Assembly (NCBI GenBank): GCA_029210625.1 | Contig: JARGFU010000002.1 | Location: 124,001 to 188,000, forward strand | DNA from: Deltaproteobacteria bacterium | GTDB lineage: Bacteria > Myxococcota > Myxococcia > SLRQ01 | Length of the DNA: 64,000 nucleotides | Direction of reading: 5' to 3' | Shown: one piece after another, positions 25,054 through 32,584 of the stretch | How positions within the stretch are numbered: position 1 is the first letter of the stretch | Layout: the number at the start of each line of letters is the position of its first letter | The notes under the pieces: generated by a model | Told to the model about the DNA's origin: nothing | Seen by the model: the letters and a program-made list of their open reading frames with translations, nothing else | The model's database searches: none | Translations under genes and position numbers: made by a program

Positions 25054-26652
25054 ATGCCCATGCCGGCCCACACTACGGTCTTTCTCGGACCCCCGGGCAC
25101 AGGGAAGACCACCCGCCTGGTCGCCGTCGTGGCTGACCTGCAGCGGCGAGGTGTGCCCCTGGCCAGGACCGCCTTCCTGACCTTCACGGTGGCGGCCGCG
25201 AAGGAGGCTGTCGACCGGCTCAACCTTTGCGCAGCCGAGGAGGAGCCTCCGCCCTGGTTCTGCACGATCCACGCTGCCGCGAAACGCATTCTGAAGGTGC
25301 TTCACCCGGCCATCATGGACGCGGAGCAGTGGCTGGAGTTCGGGCACCTGCACGGCTACGAATTCACGCCCGGCATCTGGAGCAAGCGAGGTGTCGTTGA
25401 GGGTGGCAGTCGCCGCATGACCCGCCACGACGAGCTTCGCTACGTCTACGGGTGGGGTCGGGCACGAGGCCTGAATCTGCGGCGCTGCCTCGCGATCTGC
25501 CCCACCGTTGTCGATCGCTTCGACGCGGCCGTCTTCGCGCAGCGGGTCGAGCGGTTCAAGGCTGACCGCGACCTCGTCGACTTCCACGACCTGCTCTTTG
25601 ATGTGCTCGCCTCCGGCACGCAGCTGCCCGTCACTGCTCTCATCATCGACGAGGCACAGGACCTGTCGCCCCTCCAGGCGCAGGTCGTCGAGCAGTGGGC
25701 CGCCTGCTGCGAGGAGGTCTACGTCGCCGGCGACGACGACCAGGCCATCTTCGGCTTCCAGGGCGGCGACGCCTCCTGGCTGCGCCGGTGTGCAGAGGGC
25801 GGCCACGTGGAGGTCCTTGGGCAGTCCCACCGTGTGCCCCACGCCGCCCACCAGATCGCTGGACAGATCATTCGCAGCAATCGCACACGCATCCCCAAGC
25901 GCTATGAGCCTACAGACTCGCCCGGGACTGTCGAGGTCATGACCCTGGATGAGGCCCTCGGCAGCCTAGACGGCCAGCAGCCCACGCTCGTGCTGGCCCG
26001 CAACTGGCTCTTCCTCCGTGGTGCCGCGAAGCAGCTCATCGAGGGCGATGTGCCGTTCATCGGCGAGGGCACTGACATCTGGCCGAACCCGTTGGCGAAG
26101 ACCGGTCTCCTGCAGGCTCTGCGCGCGGCGACCGCCATCGTCTCGGGTACTGCCGTCGCTGCGGCCGACCTCGCCGCGCTCTCGCGGTGGCTGAAGGTGC
26201 CTGGTGGCTCAGGGCCCGGCAAGCGCACCCTTGGCGTTGTCTCGCCCGAGCGCGCTGGCGAGCTTCTCGGCCCCGGGCGGGTGTGCCAGCTGCGCGAGCA
26301 CGGTCCTGCCGTGGTGGCACAGGGCCTGCCCGACCGCGAGTACGCATACATCGGTCGGATGGTTGCCAAGTACGGCGAAGTGCCCGAGCCGTGCATCCGT
26401 CTGACCACCATTCACCAGGCCAAAGGCCGCGAGGCCCCGACCGTGGTCGTGCTATCCGACATGACACGCGCGTCCCACGATGAGTTGCTCGACACCCGGC
26501 ACGGCGGCAACGAGGCCGAGAATCGCGTGGCCTACGTCGCTGTGACCCGGACCAGTGACCGGCTCGTAATCGTTCGGCCGACCACGAGACGCTACTACCC
26601 ATACCCGGGTCTGGGCGGTAGCGGCGTGCAGCTGGGTAGGGCCCTGCCGTGA
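25054..26652 (+). CDS. UvrD-like SF1A DNA helicase
   Basis: 532 residues from ATG 25,054 (MPMPAHTTVFLGPPGTGKTTRLV); the long frame upstream runs through the primase 3' end and the iteron site and is not credible. Motifs: Walker A GPPGTGKTT, Ia TFLTFTVAAAKEAVDRL, II IIDEAQDLSPLQ, III VAGDDDQAIFGFQGGD, IV GQSHRVP, V TTIHQAKGREAPTVVVLSD, VI AYVAVTRTSDRLVI. At 532 residues it is shorter than UvrD/PcrA, mainly in the 2B region. It probably unwinds the element's DNA during replication or mobilisation. An OLD-UvrD defence pairing (Gabija-like) is less likely because the OLD gene is 15 kb away. Confidence 0.9.
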   Translation: MPMPAHTTVFLGPPGTGKTTRLVAVVADLQRRGVPLARTAFLTFTVAAAKEAVDRLNLCAAEEEPPPWFCTIHAAAKRILKVLHPAIMDAEQWLEFGHLHGYEFTPGIWSKRGVVEGGSRRMTRHDELRYVYGWGRARGLNLRRCLAICPTVVDRFDAAVFAQRVERFKADRDLVDFHDLLFDVLASGTQLPVTALIIDEAQDLSPLQAQVVEQWAACCEEVYVAGDDDQAIFGFQGGDASWLRRCAEGGHVEVLGQSHRVPHAAHQIAGQIIRSNRTRIPKRYEPTDSPGTVEVMTLDEALGSLDGQQPTLVLARNWLFLRGAAKQLIEGDVPFIGEGTDIWPNPLAKTGLLQALRAATAIVSGTAVAAADLAALSRWLKVPGGSGPGKRTLGVVSPERAGELLGPGRVCQLREHGPAVVAQGLPDREYAYIGRMVAKYGEVPEPCIRLTTIHQAKGREAPTVVVLSDMTRASHDELLDTRHGGNEAENRVAYVAVTRTSDRLVIVRPTTRRYYPYPGLGGSGVQLGRALP

Positions 26653-26863
26653 CCTGGGTGGCTCAGAGCGGCCTGGAGCCCTGCGTGGCCAGCGTTCAGA
26701 CAGCCCCCCAGGATCAGTGGGCGTTCGGGCGCCGCCGGGGCCCCCAAGAGGGGATTCCGGCGCTCCGGTGCTGCCATGGCAGCGTGGACCCGCGCACCAG
26801 CAATGCCCGCCACCAGGCCCGGGTGGCCCGGTCCCGAGGGGCCGTTGTGGTTGGTAAGCGATC

Positions 26864-26880
26864 CGAGTACAGTCGAGTAC
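26864..26880 (+). promoter_or_regulatory. Paired CGAGTAC operator abutting the RHH gene start
   Basis: CGAGTAC at 26,864-26,870 and again at 26,874-26,880, one helical turn apart, ending at the ATG. It also contains a -10-like TACAGT (26,868-26,873). The arrangement fits autoregulation by the ribbon-helix-helix protein and possibly a leaderless mRNA. Confidence 0.5.
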
Positions 26881-27108
26881 ATGGCTACTACTGTCATGCT
26901 CACCCTTCGCGTCCCGCCCGAGGTGCGCGATGCGCTGGACGAGGTCGCTGCGGACGAGACCCGCAGCCGCTCTCAAGCTGCCCTCCTCATGCTCGTCGAC
27001 GCCCTGGTGGCTCGGGGCGCGATGAAGGCCGAGGAGGCCAGGGAGGCGCTGCGGCGCGGAGGGCCTCGTGGTGAGGGGCGCCGTGGCAAGAGGGGCGGCA
27101 AGTCGTGA
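26881..27108 (+). CDS. Ribbon-helix-helix (CopG/Arc-like) repressor
   Basis: 75 residues. MATTVMLTLRVPPEVRDALDEVAADETRSRSQAALLMLVDALV is an RHH fold: the strand VMLTLRVP binds the major groove and two helices dimerise. A basic Gly/Arg tail (RRGGPRGEGRRGKRGGK) follows. It starts directly after a tandem CGAGTAC repeat that is probably its own operator. There is no ribosome-binding site between operator and ATG. It likely controls the xis-int genes that begin 21 bases downstream or the replication module. Region 26,653-26,860 before it shows nothing else. Confidence 0.85.
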   Translation: MATTVMLTLRVPPEVRDALDEVAADETRSRSQAALLMLVDALVARGAMKAEEAREALRRGGPRGEGRRGKRGGKS

Positions 27109-27129
27109 CCTGGACCTGCGCAGCCGGGG

Positions 27130-27510
27130 GTGGCGATCTTGAAGGCGCACCCCGATCTGCTGACCCGCAAGGAAGCGGCGGACTACCTGGCCGTGAGCAA
27201 CTCGAAGCTCGCCCACGGATGGGGTCCACCACCGCTTCCGGGGTACGCGCGGCCCAAGATGTACTCGAAGGCGCACTGTGACGCCTTCATCGAGAGGCAG
27301 AAGGAGGAGGCATGGGCAGCAATAGCATCCGCGTCCACGGCGTCTACCTCTACCAGCGTGAAGGCTCGCGGTACTGGTGGGCGCGGTGGTGGGTCGACGG
27401 CGTCGAGTACCGGCGGAGCACGAAGTGCATCGATCAGGAAGCGGCTGCGGTCGAAGGTCGCCGACTCCGAGTCGAGTCCGAGCGGCCCCACGCTCGTCGT
27501 CGTGGACTAG
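27130..27510 (+). CDS. Excisionase-like HTH protein overlapping int
   Basis: 126 residues from GTG. Residues about 8-58 (HPDLLTRKEAADYLAVSNSKLAHGWG...MYSKAHCDAFIERQKEE) are a helix_turn_helix_17/Xis-like domain. The rest (ASASTASTSTS, then Gly/Ser-rich) is low complexity and encoded in a different frame over the first about 200 bases of int, so it may be a by-product of the lack of a stop codon. In the third frame a TAG occurs shortly after the int ATG, so a small indel could have removed the normal end. The HTH part is probably real and would direct excision. Confidence 0.6.
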   Translation: MAILKAHPDLLTRKEAADYLAVSNSKLAHGWGPPPLPGYARPKMYSKAHCDAFIERQKEEAWAAIASASTASTSTSVKARGTGGRGGGSTASSTGGARSASIRKRLRSKVADSESSPSGPTLVVVD

Positions 27511-28511
27511 GCCCGAGCCTGGAGGACGCAGCGGTCCACGACATCGCTCGAAGCGAAGCTCGGCAACACCATCCTGGCTACTCCAAGACGCTTGAGAGTC
27601 GCTGGGCAAAGATCATCGGGAAGCTCGGGGCGGGGACCGAGCTTGCCAGCCTCGATGGCGCCAAGCTCGATCGGTACGAGGAGCAGCGCCTCGCCGAGGG
27701 CATTCGCGGCCAGACCATCCGGCTGGAGATCGGCTGCTTGAAACGGGTGTGGCGCGCGCTGCTTCCGGGGACGCCCGAGCCGCGATGGCCGGTCGTTCGA
27801 CGGTCGCCCAAGGATTCTCGGCTTCGTGGCCACCTCCGGCCGCTGGAGGACGTGAAGGCTGTCCTAGCCAACCTCGATCCCTACATTCGTGATCGCGTGC
27901 TGGTCGGGCTTCTGACTGGCTTGCGTGACGGCGAACTCGCGCGACTGCGCTACGACTGGGTCGAGCCCGCGCCCCCCGGGATCGGGGTACCAGCCATCCT
28001 CCGACTCCCTGACGACGCCACGAAAGATCGAGACGAGCGAATCGTGGGGCTGCCCGGGGCCGCTCTGGCCGCCATCAAGCGCCGCATGGAGGCCGACCCT
28101 GGACAGCCCGGGGTCTTTCCGGTTCGCAGCCACAAGCGGGCGCTGGCCACAGCATCGAAGAACGCTGGACTCACCTACAAGCTCACCTGGCGCGACCTGA
28201 GGCACACTCACGCGACACTCGCCCTGGTCGCAGGCGGCGACGTGACGGCCGTCAGGGATGCGCTGGGGCACGGTTCGCTGGAGGTCACGGACCACTACCT
28301 TTCCTCTACGCCAGCGCGGGTCGCTCAAGCAGCAGCGGCCGTCGAGCTACTCTTGAACGAGGCCGAATCGGCACAGCAAACCGGCACAGCTGACGAAGAG
28401 ACCGACGACGAAAAGACGAAACCCCCCGACATCGCGGAGGGTTTCTGGCGCGCCCGGAGGGACTCGAACCCCCGACCCTCGGATCCGAAGTCCGATGCTC
28501 TATCCAGCTGA
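27312..28511 (+). CDS. int: Tyrosine integrase of the element
   Basis: 399 residues in the integrated state. The ATG follows AAGGAGGAGG. The N-terminus (YLYQREGSRYWWARWWVDGVEYRRSTKC) is an arm-binding-type domain. The catalytic domain has Arg I in TGLRDGELARLRYDW, box II WRDLRHTHATLAL (usually HxLRH; Arg at the first position), LGHGSLEVTDHYLSS with the nucleophile Tyr. Residues about 353-399 are encoded over the arm repeat, the tRNA terminator, the tRNA 3' end and the att core; DSNPRPSDPKS is simply read-through of tRNA DNA. In the circle the frame should extend by 51 codons into 7,721-7,873. It integrates the element into tRNA-Arg. Confidence 0.92.
   Translation: MGSNSIRVHGVYLYQREGSRYWWARWWVDGVEYRRSTKCIDQEAAAVEGRRLRVESERPHARRRGLGPSLEDAAVHDIARSEARQHHPGYSKTLESRWAKIIGKLGAGTELASLDGAKLDRYEEQRLAEGIRGQTIRLEIGCLKRVWRALLPGTPEPRWPVVRRSPKDSRLRGHLRPLEDVKAVLANLDPYIRDRVLVGLLTGLRDGELARLRYDWVEPAPPGIGVPAILRLPDDATKDRDERIVGLPGAALAAIKRRMEADPGQPGVFPVRSHKRALATASKNAGLTYKLTWRDLRHTHATLALVAGGDVTAVRDALGHGSLEVTDHYLSSTPARVAQAAAAVELLLNEAESAQQTGTADEETDDEKTKPPDIAEGFWRARRDSNPRPSDPKSDALSS
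28369..28389 (+). promoter_or_regulatory. Right arm-type integrase-binding repeat (putative), inside int
   Basis: CGGCACAG at 28,369-28,376 and 28,382-28,389, spacer CAAAC, 59 bases from the core. Same orientation and 13-bp periodicity as the left copy. It lies within the non-catalytic integrase C-terminus. Confidence 0.7.
28411..28444 (-). terminator. Rho-independent terminator of tRNA-Arg, carried by the element
   Basis: Read on the minus strand directly after the tRNA CCA: AAACCCTCC, loop GCGATGTC, GGGGGGTTT, then CGTCTTTT. 9-bp stem with one G-U. It overlaps integrase codons on the other strand. Confidence 0.75.
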
Positions 28512-28522
28512 GCCACAGGCGC
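28446..28522 (-). tRNA. tRNA-Arg(UCG), integration target
   Basis: Cloverleaf: acceptor GCGCCTG with CGGGCGC (one G-U), D arm GCTC/GAGC-type, anticodon stem TCGGA/TCCGA with loop CTTCGGA giving anticodon TCG, T arm GGGGG-TTCGAGT-CCCTC. The discriminator G is at 28,449, followed by an encoded CCA (28,448-28,446). The 3' half from the anticodon arm on is supplied by the element; the displaced chromosomal copy at attL lacks the encoded CCA. It reads CGA (and probably other CGN) codons. Confidence 0.95.
28448..28494 (+). repeat. attR: 47-bp direct repeat within tRNA-Arg
   Basis: Identical to 7,675-7,721. The boundary at 28,494/28,495 is where element-derived sequence meets the original tRNA 5' half. 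Confidence 0.95.
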
Positions 28523-28568
28523 GTGGCCGGGGACTATCTGCGAGGGCCGGGGAGGGGTCAAGCGGGGG

Positions 28569-29153
28569 TCAGCGATCCCGGGGCAGCAGCCAGGCCAGAC
28601 GCCGGATCGAAATCCCGAGGGCTGCCCAGAGGAGCGGCCCCCACAGCGGAAACGTGAAGAGGCTCGCTCCCTCGTAGCGGTAGAGCCCCGCCCGCAGCAG
28701 CATCGACTCGAGGAGGGCGTCGAGGAGGAGCAGCGCGCCGGCCAGGCGTAGATCGCCGAGCACCAGCCGGTCGCCGGGCTCTCGCTGGAAGACGAGGCGG
28801 AAGCCGAGGTAGGCGAGCACGATCAGGGTGAGCCAGCCCTCGGCGGTCGGCAGCAGCGCGGGCAGGAGCACCAGGGCCGCGACCGAGGTGCCCTCGCTGA
28901 TCAGCAGGTTCAGCGCCGGGGTGGCCGGGCGGGGGGCGTCTCCCTCCAGCCAGGGCAGGGTGGCCAGCAGGGCGACCAGCGCGAAGAAGTAGACCGGCGC
29001 GATCCAGGCCGGGAAGCGCACGCCCTCCGGCAGGCTCCAGACGCCGGCCTGCAGGTGCACCCACTCGAGGGCGGCCCCGCCGGAGGCGGCGAGGGCGGCG
29101 CCGATCACGAGAGCGCCGAGACTGGGTCGAGGGGCGTGACGCACGACCTCCAA
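28569..29153 (-). CDS. Integral membrane protein, unknown
   Basis: 194 residues with about five or six hydrophobic helices (LGALVIGAALAASGGAAL, PVYFFALVALLATLPWL, SVAALVLLPALLP, LTLIVLAYLGFRLVF, LAGALLLLDALLESMLL, LWGPLLWAALGISI). A loop near the end (RAGLYRYEGASLFTFPLWGPLLW) is conserved-looking and resembles carotenoid-cyclase or INSIG-like bacterial membrane families, but I cannot assign it. First chromosomal gene right of the element, reading toward tRNA-Arg and divergent from the ATP-grasp operon at 29,211. Confidence 0.72.
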   Translation of the reverse strand: MEVVRHAPRPSLGALVIGAALAASGGAALEWVHLQAGVWSLPEGVRFPAWIAPVYFFALVALLATLPWLEGDAPRPATPALNLLISEGTSVAALVLLPALLPTAEGWLTLIVLAYLGFRLVFQREPGDRLVLGDLRLAGALLLLDALLESMLLRAGLYRYEGASLFTFPLWGPLLWAALGISIRRLAWLLPRDR

Positions 29154-29193
29154 CCTAGTCCATTTTGGGATTCCGCCCGAGGGGGCCGGGTCC

Positions 29194-29199
29194 TATGCT
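29194..29199 (+). promoter_or_regulatory. -10-like TATGCT before ATP-grasp operon
   Basis: TATGCT ends 11 bases before the ATG at 29,211, so transcription would start at or just before the coding region. No good -35 is seen. The same hexamer recurs upstream of other genes in this window. Confidence 0.35.
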
Positions 29200-29210
29200 T
29201 CCCGCCGAGT

Positions 29211-30668
29211 ATGCAACGCATGGAGATCGAGGTCTTCTCGCCGGGCGAGTTCGATTCGGAGCGGCACTACTACCCCCGCACGCTCAACGCCCAGATCCAC
29301 CCGCAGGTCGCGGCCTTCCTGAAGATGTCGGTGGAGCGGGTGATCAGCCGCTACACCCACCTCCACCCGCGGGTGGACCCCGAGGCGCTGCGCAGGGTCC
29401 TCACCACCGAGCCGCGCCACCTGCGCTGGTCGGGCAGCGACATCTTCAACGTCTCCACCGAGGAGGGCGTGAAGCAGAAGCTCGTCATCGAGACGAACTC
29501 CTGCCCCTCGGGGCAGAAGTCCTTCCCTCTCCTCGAGGAGCACCACGAGGAGGGCGGCTACTGGCGCCTGCTCGAGCACACCTTCCTGCCCCTGGTCTCG
29601 GGCACCCTGCGCAAGGCGGACCGGGAAGGTACGGATGGCATCGTCGCGGTGCTCTTCGACAAGAACCGGATGGAGGCCTCGGGCTACGCCCAGGTGCTCG
29701 CCACCCTGATCGAGCGGCCGGTCCACCTGGTCCCGGCGCTCCTCTCCGACGAGGACCCGCCCCTCGTGGTGCGGGACCGCGAGCTCTACGTCCGGATGGA
29801 CGGCGCCGAGCGCAAGGTGCTCTGCGCGTTCCGCTACGTCACCCAGCGGCCCTGGACCCGCCTGCCCCTCGACCTGAAGACGCCCCTGCTCAACCCGGTG
29901 GTCGCCTGCCTGGCCGGCGGCCGGAACAAGACCACCGCGGCCAAGGCCTACGAGATGTTCAACAGCGAGTACCGGGGCACGGGGCTCGAGATCCTCACCC
30001 CCGAGTCCTTCACCAACGTGCGCAAGCAGGCCGTGCCGCTGCGGGTGGAGCAGCTCGGCGGGCGGGCGGTGGTGAAGGTGCCCTACCTCAACGCCGGCCA
30101 GGGCATCTTCACGATCGTCAACAAGGAGGAGCTCGACGCCTTCATGGCGGAGAACCACCCCTACGACGAGTTCATCGTGCAGCAGCTGGTGGGCAACCAC
30201 CGCTGGTCCTCGGAGGGACGCCGGGGAAAGGTCTTCAACATCGGCACCGTCCCCGACAAGAAGTCCCGGATCTACGTCTTCGATCTGCGCCTGATGGTGG
30301 GCTGGCAGGGCGAGTCCTTCGCGCCGATCGCCCTCTACGCCCGCCGCGCCCCGCGCCCGATGGAGGAGGAGCTGCACGCGGGAGAGGACTCCTGGTCGGT
30401 GCTGGGCACCAACCTCTCCATCCGCCTCGGCGCGGATCAGTGGGACACCGAGCCCGGCCGCCTGCTGATGATGGACCGGCGAGACTTCGCCCGCCTCGGC
30501 CTGGGGCTCGACGACCTGATCGACGCCTACGTCCAGGCGGTCTGCGCCAACCAGGCCATCGACACCCTCGCCCGGCGGCTGACGAAGCGCGGCGGGGGGC
30601 TGCGCCGGGAGCTCTTCCGCTCCCTCAACAACGATCAGGCGCTCCTCGACGAGATCGCCGCGGGATGA
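29211..30668 (+). CDS. ATP-grasp-like protein, first gene of a three-gene cluster
   Basis: 485 residues from ATG 29,211 (MQRMEIEVFSPGEFDSE); an ATG at 29,220 is possible. The central-to-late region has ATP-grasp features: RAVVKVPYLNAGQGIFTIVNKEEL, where the Lys and the Gly-rich loop bind ATP, then YDEFIVQQLVGNHRW and RIYVFDLRLMVGW. The N-terminus (HPQVAAFLKMSVERVISRYTHLHP, IETNSCPSGQKSFPLLEE) is unfamiliar. It is followed by an AspA-like deacylase (ATGA overlap) and a RimK-like ligase, so it probably forms an amide or peptide bond on a small molecule or peptide. Substrate unknown. Confidence 0.8.
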   Translation: MQRMEIEVFSPGEFDSERHYYPRTLNAQIHPQVAAFLKMSVERVISRYTHLHPRVDPEALRRVLTTEPRHLRWSGSDIFNVSTEEGVKQKLVIETNSCPSGQKSFPLLEEHHEEGGYWRLLEHTFLPLVSGTLRKADREGTDGIVAVLFDKNRMEASGYAQVLATLIERPVHLVPALLSDEDPPLVVRDRELYVRMDGAERKVLCAFRYVTQRPWTRLPLDLKTPLLNPVVACLAGGRNKTTAAKAYEMFNSEYRGTGLEILTPESFTNVRKQAVPLRVEQLGGRAVVKVPYLNAGQGIFTIVNKEELDAFMAENHPYDEFIVQQLVGNHRWSSEGRRGKVFNIGTVPDKKSRIYVFDLRLMVGWQGESFAPIALYARRAPRPMEEELHAGEDSWSVLGTNLSIRLGADQWDTEPGRLLMMDRRDFARLGLGLDDLIDAYVQAVCANQAIDTLARRLTKRGGGLRRELFRSLNNDQALLDEIAAG

Positions 30669-31687
30669 GCATGCAACCGATCACCCCCAAGCCCTCCCGC
30701 CGCTCCGAGCCGACCTACGAGCCCATCGACGTCGAGGCCTTCGAGCCCGGGACGCGCGCCGACCTGCGCCTGCCCCTCTACCGGGACGCGCTCGCCGCCG
30801 AGGTGAAGGCCCCCTTCGTGGTGGTGCGGGGCGCTCACCCCGGGCCGGTGGTCGGCCTCTGCGCGGCGGTCCACGGGGACGAGCTCAACGGCATCAACAT
30901 CATCCACCACGTCCTCGAGTCCGCCGACCCCACGCAGATCCACGGCACGCTCCTCTGCGCGCCGGTGGTGAACGTGCCCGCCTACAACGCCGGTCAGCGC
31001 CGCTTCCCCGACGACAACCAGGACCTCAACCACCGCTTCCCCGGGAAGCCCGCGGGCACCCCCTCCGAGCAGTACGCCCGGGCCTTCGTGCGGACCTTCC
31101 TCGGCCCCTGCGACTACCTCATCGATCTGCACACGGCCTCCGAGGGCCGGGTGAACTCCCTCTACGTCCGCGTCGATCTCCACAACAAGAAGGCGCGCCG
31201 GATGGCCCTGCTGATGGGGCCGGACATCATCCTCCACGGCCGCAGCGGCGACGGCACCCTGCGCAACGCGGCGCGGGTGCGGGGCATCCCGGCGATCACC
31301 GTCGAGGCCGGCAACCCCGCCGTCTTCCAGGGGAGGATGGCGATGGAGGGCGAGGAGGGCATCCGCGCGATCCTCGCCGACCTCGGCGTGCTGCGGGGCA
31401 AGGAGGCCTCGGTGGACGCGCCCCCCGTGATCTGCCGCGCCTCGCGCTGGCTGCGGATCCGGGTCGGCGGCCTCCTCGAGAACCGCTTCTCCCTGCGCGA
31501 GAAGGTGAAGCAGGGGCAGGTGCTGGCCGCGGTGCGCGACCCCTTCGGCCACACCATCGCGACCTACAAGGCGCCGGCCGCCGGCATCGTCATCGGCATG
31601 AGCCGCTCCCCGGTGGCGGTCCCCGGCACCCGCTTCTGCCACCTCGGCGAGATCGGAGAGCCGCCTCCCCCCAGGAAGAAGGGCTAG
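30665..31687 (+). CDS. Succinylglutamate desuccinylase/aspartoacylase (M14-like) zinc deacylase
   Basis: 340 residues. The zinc ligands are visible as VHGDEL (H and E), the family segment DLNHRFPG, and IDLHTA (H). A catalytic Glu is likely in ITVEAGNP. The C-terminal beta domain has the typical RASRWLRIRVGGLLENRFSLREKVKQGQVL and an APAAGIVIG turn. It should cleave an N-acyl amino acid or a related amide. It overlaps the ATP-grasp gene by 4 bases and is 3 bases before the RimK-like gene, so all three are tightly coupled. The combination suggests synthesis and trimming of an acylated amino acid or peptide, as in RimK-AspA pairs known elsewhere. Confidence 0.88.
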   Translation: MSMQPITPKPSRRSEPTYEPIDVEAFEPGTRADLRLPLYRDALAAEVKAPFVVVRGAHPGPVVGLCAAVHGDELNGINIIHHVLESADPTQIHGTLLCAPVVNVPAYNAGQRRFPDDNQDLNHRFPGKPAGTPSEQYARAFVRTFLGPCDYLIDLHTASEGRVNSLYVRVDLHNKKARRMALLMGPDIILHGRSGDGTLRNAARVRGIPAITVEAGNPAVFQGRMAMEGEEGIRAILADLGVLRGKEASVDAPPVICRASRWLRIRVGGLLENRFSLREKVKQGQVLAAVRDPFGHTIATYKAPAAGIVIGMSRSPVAVPGTRFCHLGEIGEPPPPRKKG

Positions 31688-31690
31688 GCC

Positions 31691-32584
31691 GTGCGCCTCT
31701 GGATCCTCTCCCACCTGCGGGACTCGCCGGGGGGCGCCTTCGCCGCCGCCGCGGCCCGCCGCCGGGGTCACGAGGTCGAGAGCTTCTGCACCGGTGACCT
31801 CGACCTCTACCTCGACGCCGAGGCGCCGCGCCTGCTGCGGGCGAAGGGGGGAGGGGAGCTGACCCTCCCCGAGGTCGCCTTCATCCGCATGGGGGGCTCC
31901 GCCCCGGAGGCCGCCTACGGGGTGCCCTGGGCCCTGCAGGTCGCGGGGGTGCCCTGCGTGAACACGGTGGCGACCAGCCGCACCTGCCGGGACAAGGCCC
32001 GCACCCTCACGGCCCTCTCCCTGGCCGGCGTGCCGATCCCCCGCACCGTGGTGCCCGGCGGGGAGGCGCGCTGGGAGGACTTCATCGCGCGCGTGCCCGG
32101 CCCGCCCTGGATCGTGAAGCCCGCGCTGGGCACCCAGGGGCTGGGGGTGGTGCTGGTCGAGAGCGAGGAGGCCCTCGAGGTCTCCCTCGCCGCCTACCGC
32201 GAGGCCGGCCTGCGAGTGATCGTGCAGGAGATGGTCGAGAGCTCCCGCGGCCGGGACGTGCGGGTGCTCGTCCTCGACGGCGAGGCGCGCCTCGCCATGC
32301 AGCGCAAGGCGGCGGGGGGCGACTTCCGCTCGAACCTCCACCAGGGCGGGACGGGCGAGCCCTTCGAGCTCACCCCCGAGATCCGGCGGGTGGCCGAGGC
32401 CGCGGCGCGCGCCGTGGGCGCGCAGGTGGCCGGCGTCGACGTGCTCTTCGGGCCCGAGGGGCCGCTGGTCTGCGAGGTCAACGGCTCGCCGGGCCTGCGG
32501 GGGATCGAGCGGGCCACCGGGGTCGAGGCCTCCGCGCTGGTCATCGAGGTGCTGGAGCGGGCGGCGGCGCGCTCTGCAGGCTGA
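31691..32584 (+). CDS. RimK-like ATP-grasp ligase
   Basis: 297 residues from GTG. ATP-grasp motifs: WIVKPALGTQGLGVVLVES (ATP-binding Lys and loop), VIVQEMVESSRGRDVRVLVLDG, and VAGVDVLFGPEGPLVCEVNGSPGLRGIE with metal-binding D, E and N. RimK-type enzymes add Glu or other amino acids to a carboxylate. It is the third gene of the ATP-grasp/deacylase operon. The end overlaps the convergent VIT-VWA gene by 44 bases. Ribosomal protein S6 modification is possible but the operon context favours a small-molecule or peptide substrate. Confidence 0.87.
   Translation: MRLWILSHLRDSPGGAFAAAAARRRGHEVESFCTGDLDLYLDAEAPRLLRAKGGGELTLPEVAFIRMGGSAPEAAYGVPWALQVAGVPCVNTVATSRTCRDKARTLTALSLAGVPIPRTVVPGGEARWEDFIARVPGPPWIVKPALGTQGLGVVLVESEEALEVSLAAYREAGLRVIVQEMVESSRGRDVRVLVLDGEARLAMQRKAAGGDFRSNLHQGGTGEPFELTPEIRRVAEAAARAVGAQVAGVDVLFGPEGPLVCEVNGSPGLRGIERATGVEASALVIEVLERAAARSAG

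Larger units (their letters stand above)
7675..28494. mobile_element. 20.8-kb tRNA-Arg integrative element with defence cargo
   Basis: Bounded by a perfect 47-bp direct repeat that equals the tRNA-Arg 3' half from the anticodon arm to the discriminator. The right end has a tyrosine integrase immediately next to the tRNA. Both ends hold the same arm-type repeat. Cargo runs left to right: zinc-finger protein, OLD nuclease, hsdS, hsdM, hsdR, MerR-like HTH, small ORF, serine recombinase, tRNA-like gene, two DUF4062 proteins, unknown protein, AlpA-like HTH, primase, helicase, RHH repressor, Xis-like HTH, integrase. No structural phage or conjugation genes are visible. Base composition drops between about 19.2 and 22.9 kb, which suggests cargo of a different origin. 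Confidence 0.93.

Noticed and set aside
25054-26652. UvrD-like helicase plus OLD as a Gabija system
   Set aside because: The genes are about 15 kb apart on opposite strands; the helicase belongs with the primase.
28449-28494. DSNPRPSDPKS peptide as a conserved protein domain
   Set aside because: It is the translation of tRNA-Arg DNA, often mis-annotated in proteins that end in tRNA att sites.
7675-28494. Complete prophage
   Set aside because: No terminase, portal, capsid, tail or lysis genes are recognisable.
29165-30664. Long N-terminal extension of the deacylase frame
   Set aside because: Arg/Pro/Gly-rich shadow of the ATP-grasp gene; the ATGA overlap marks the true start.
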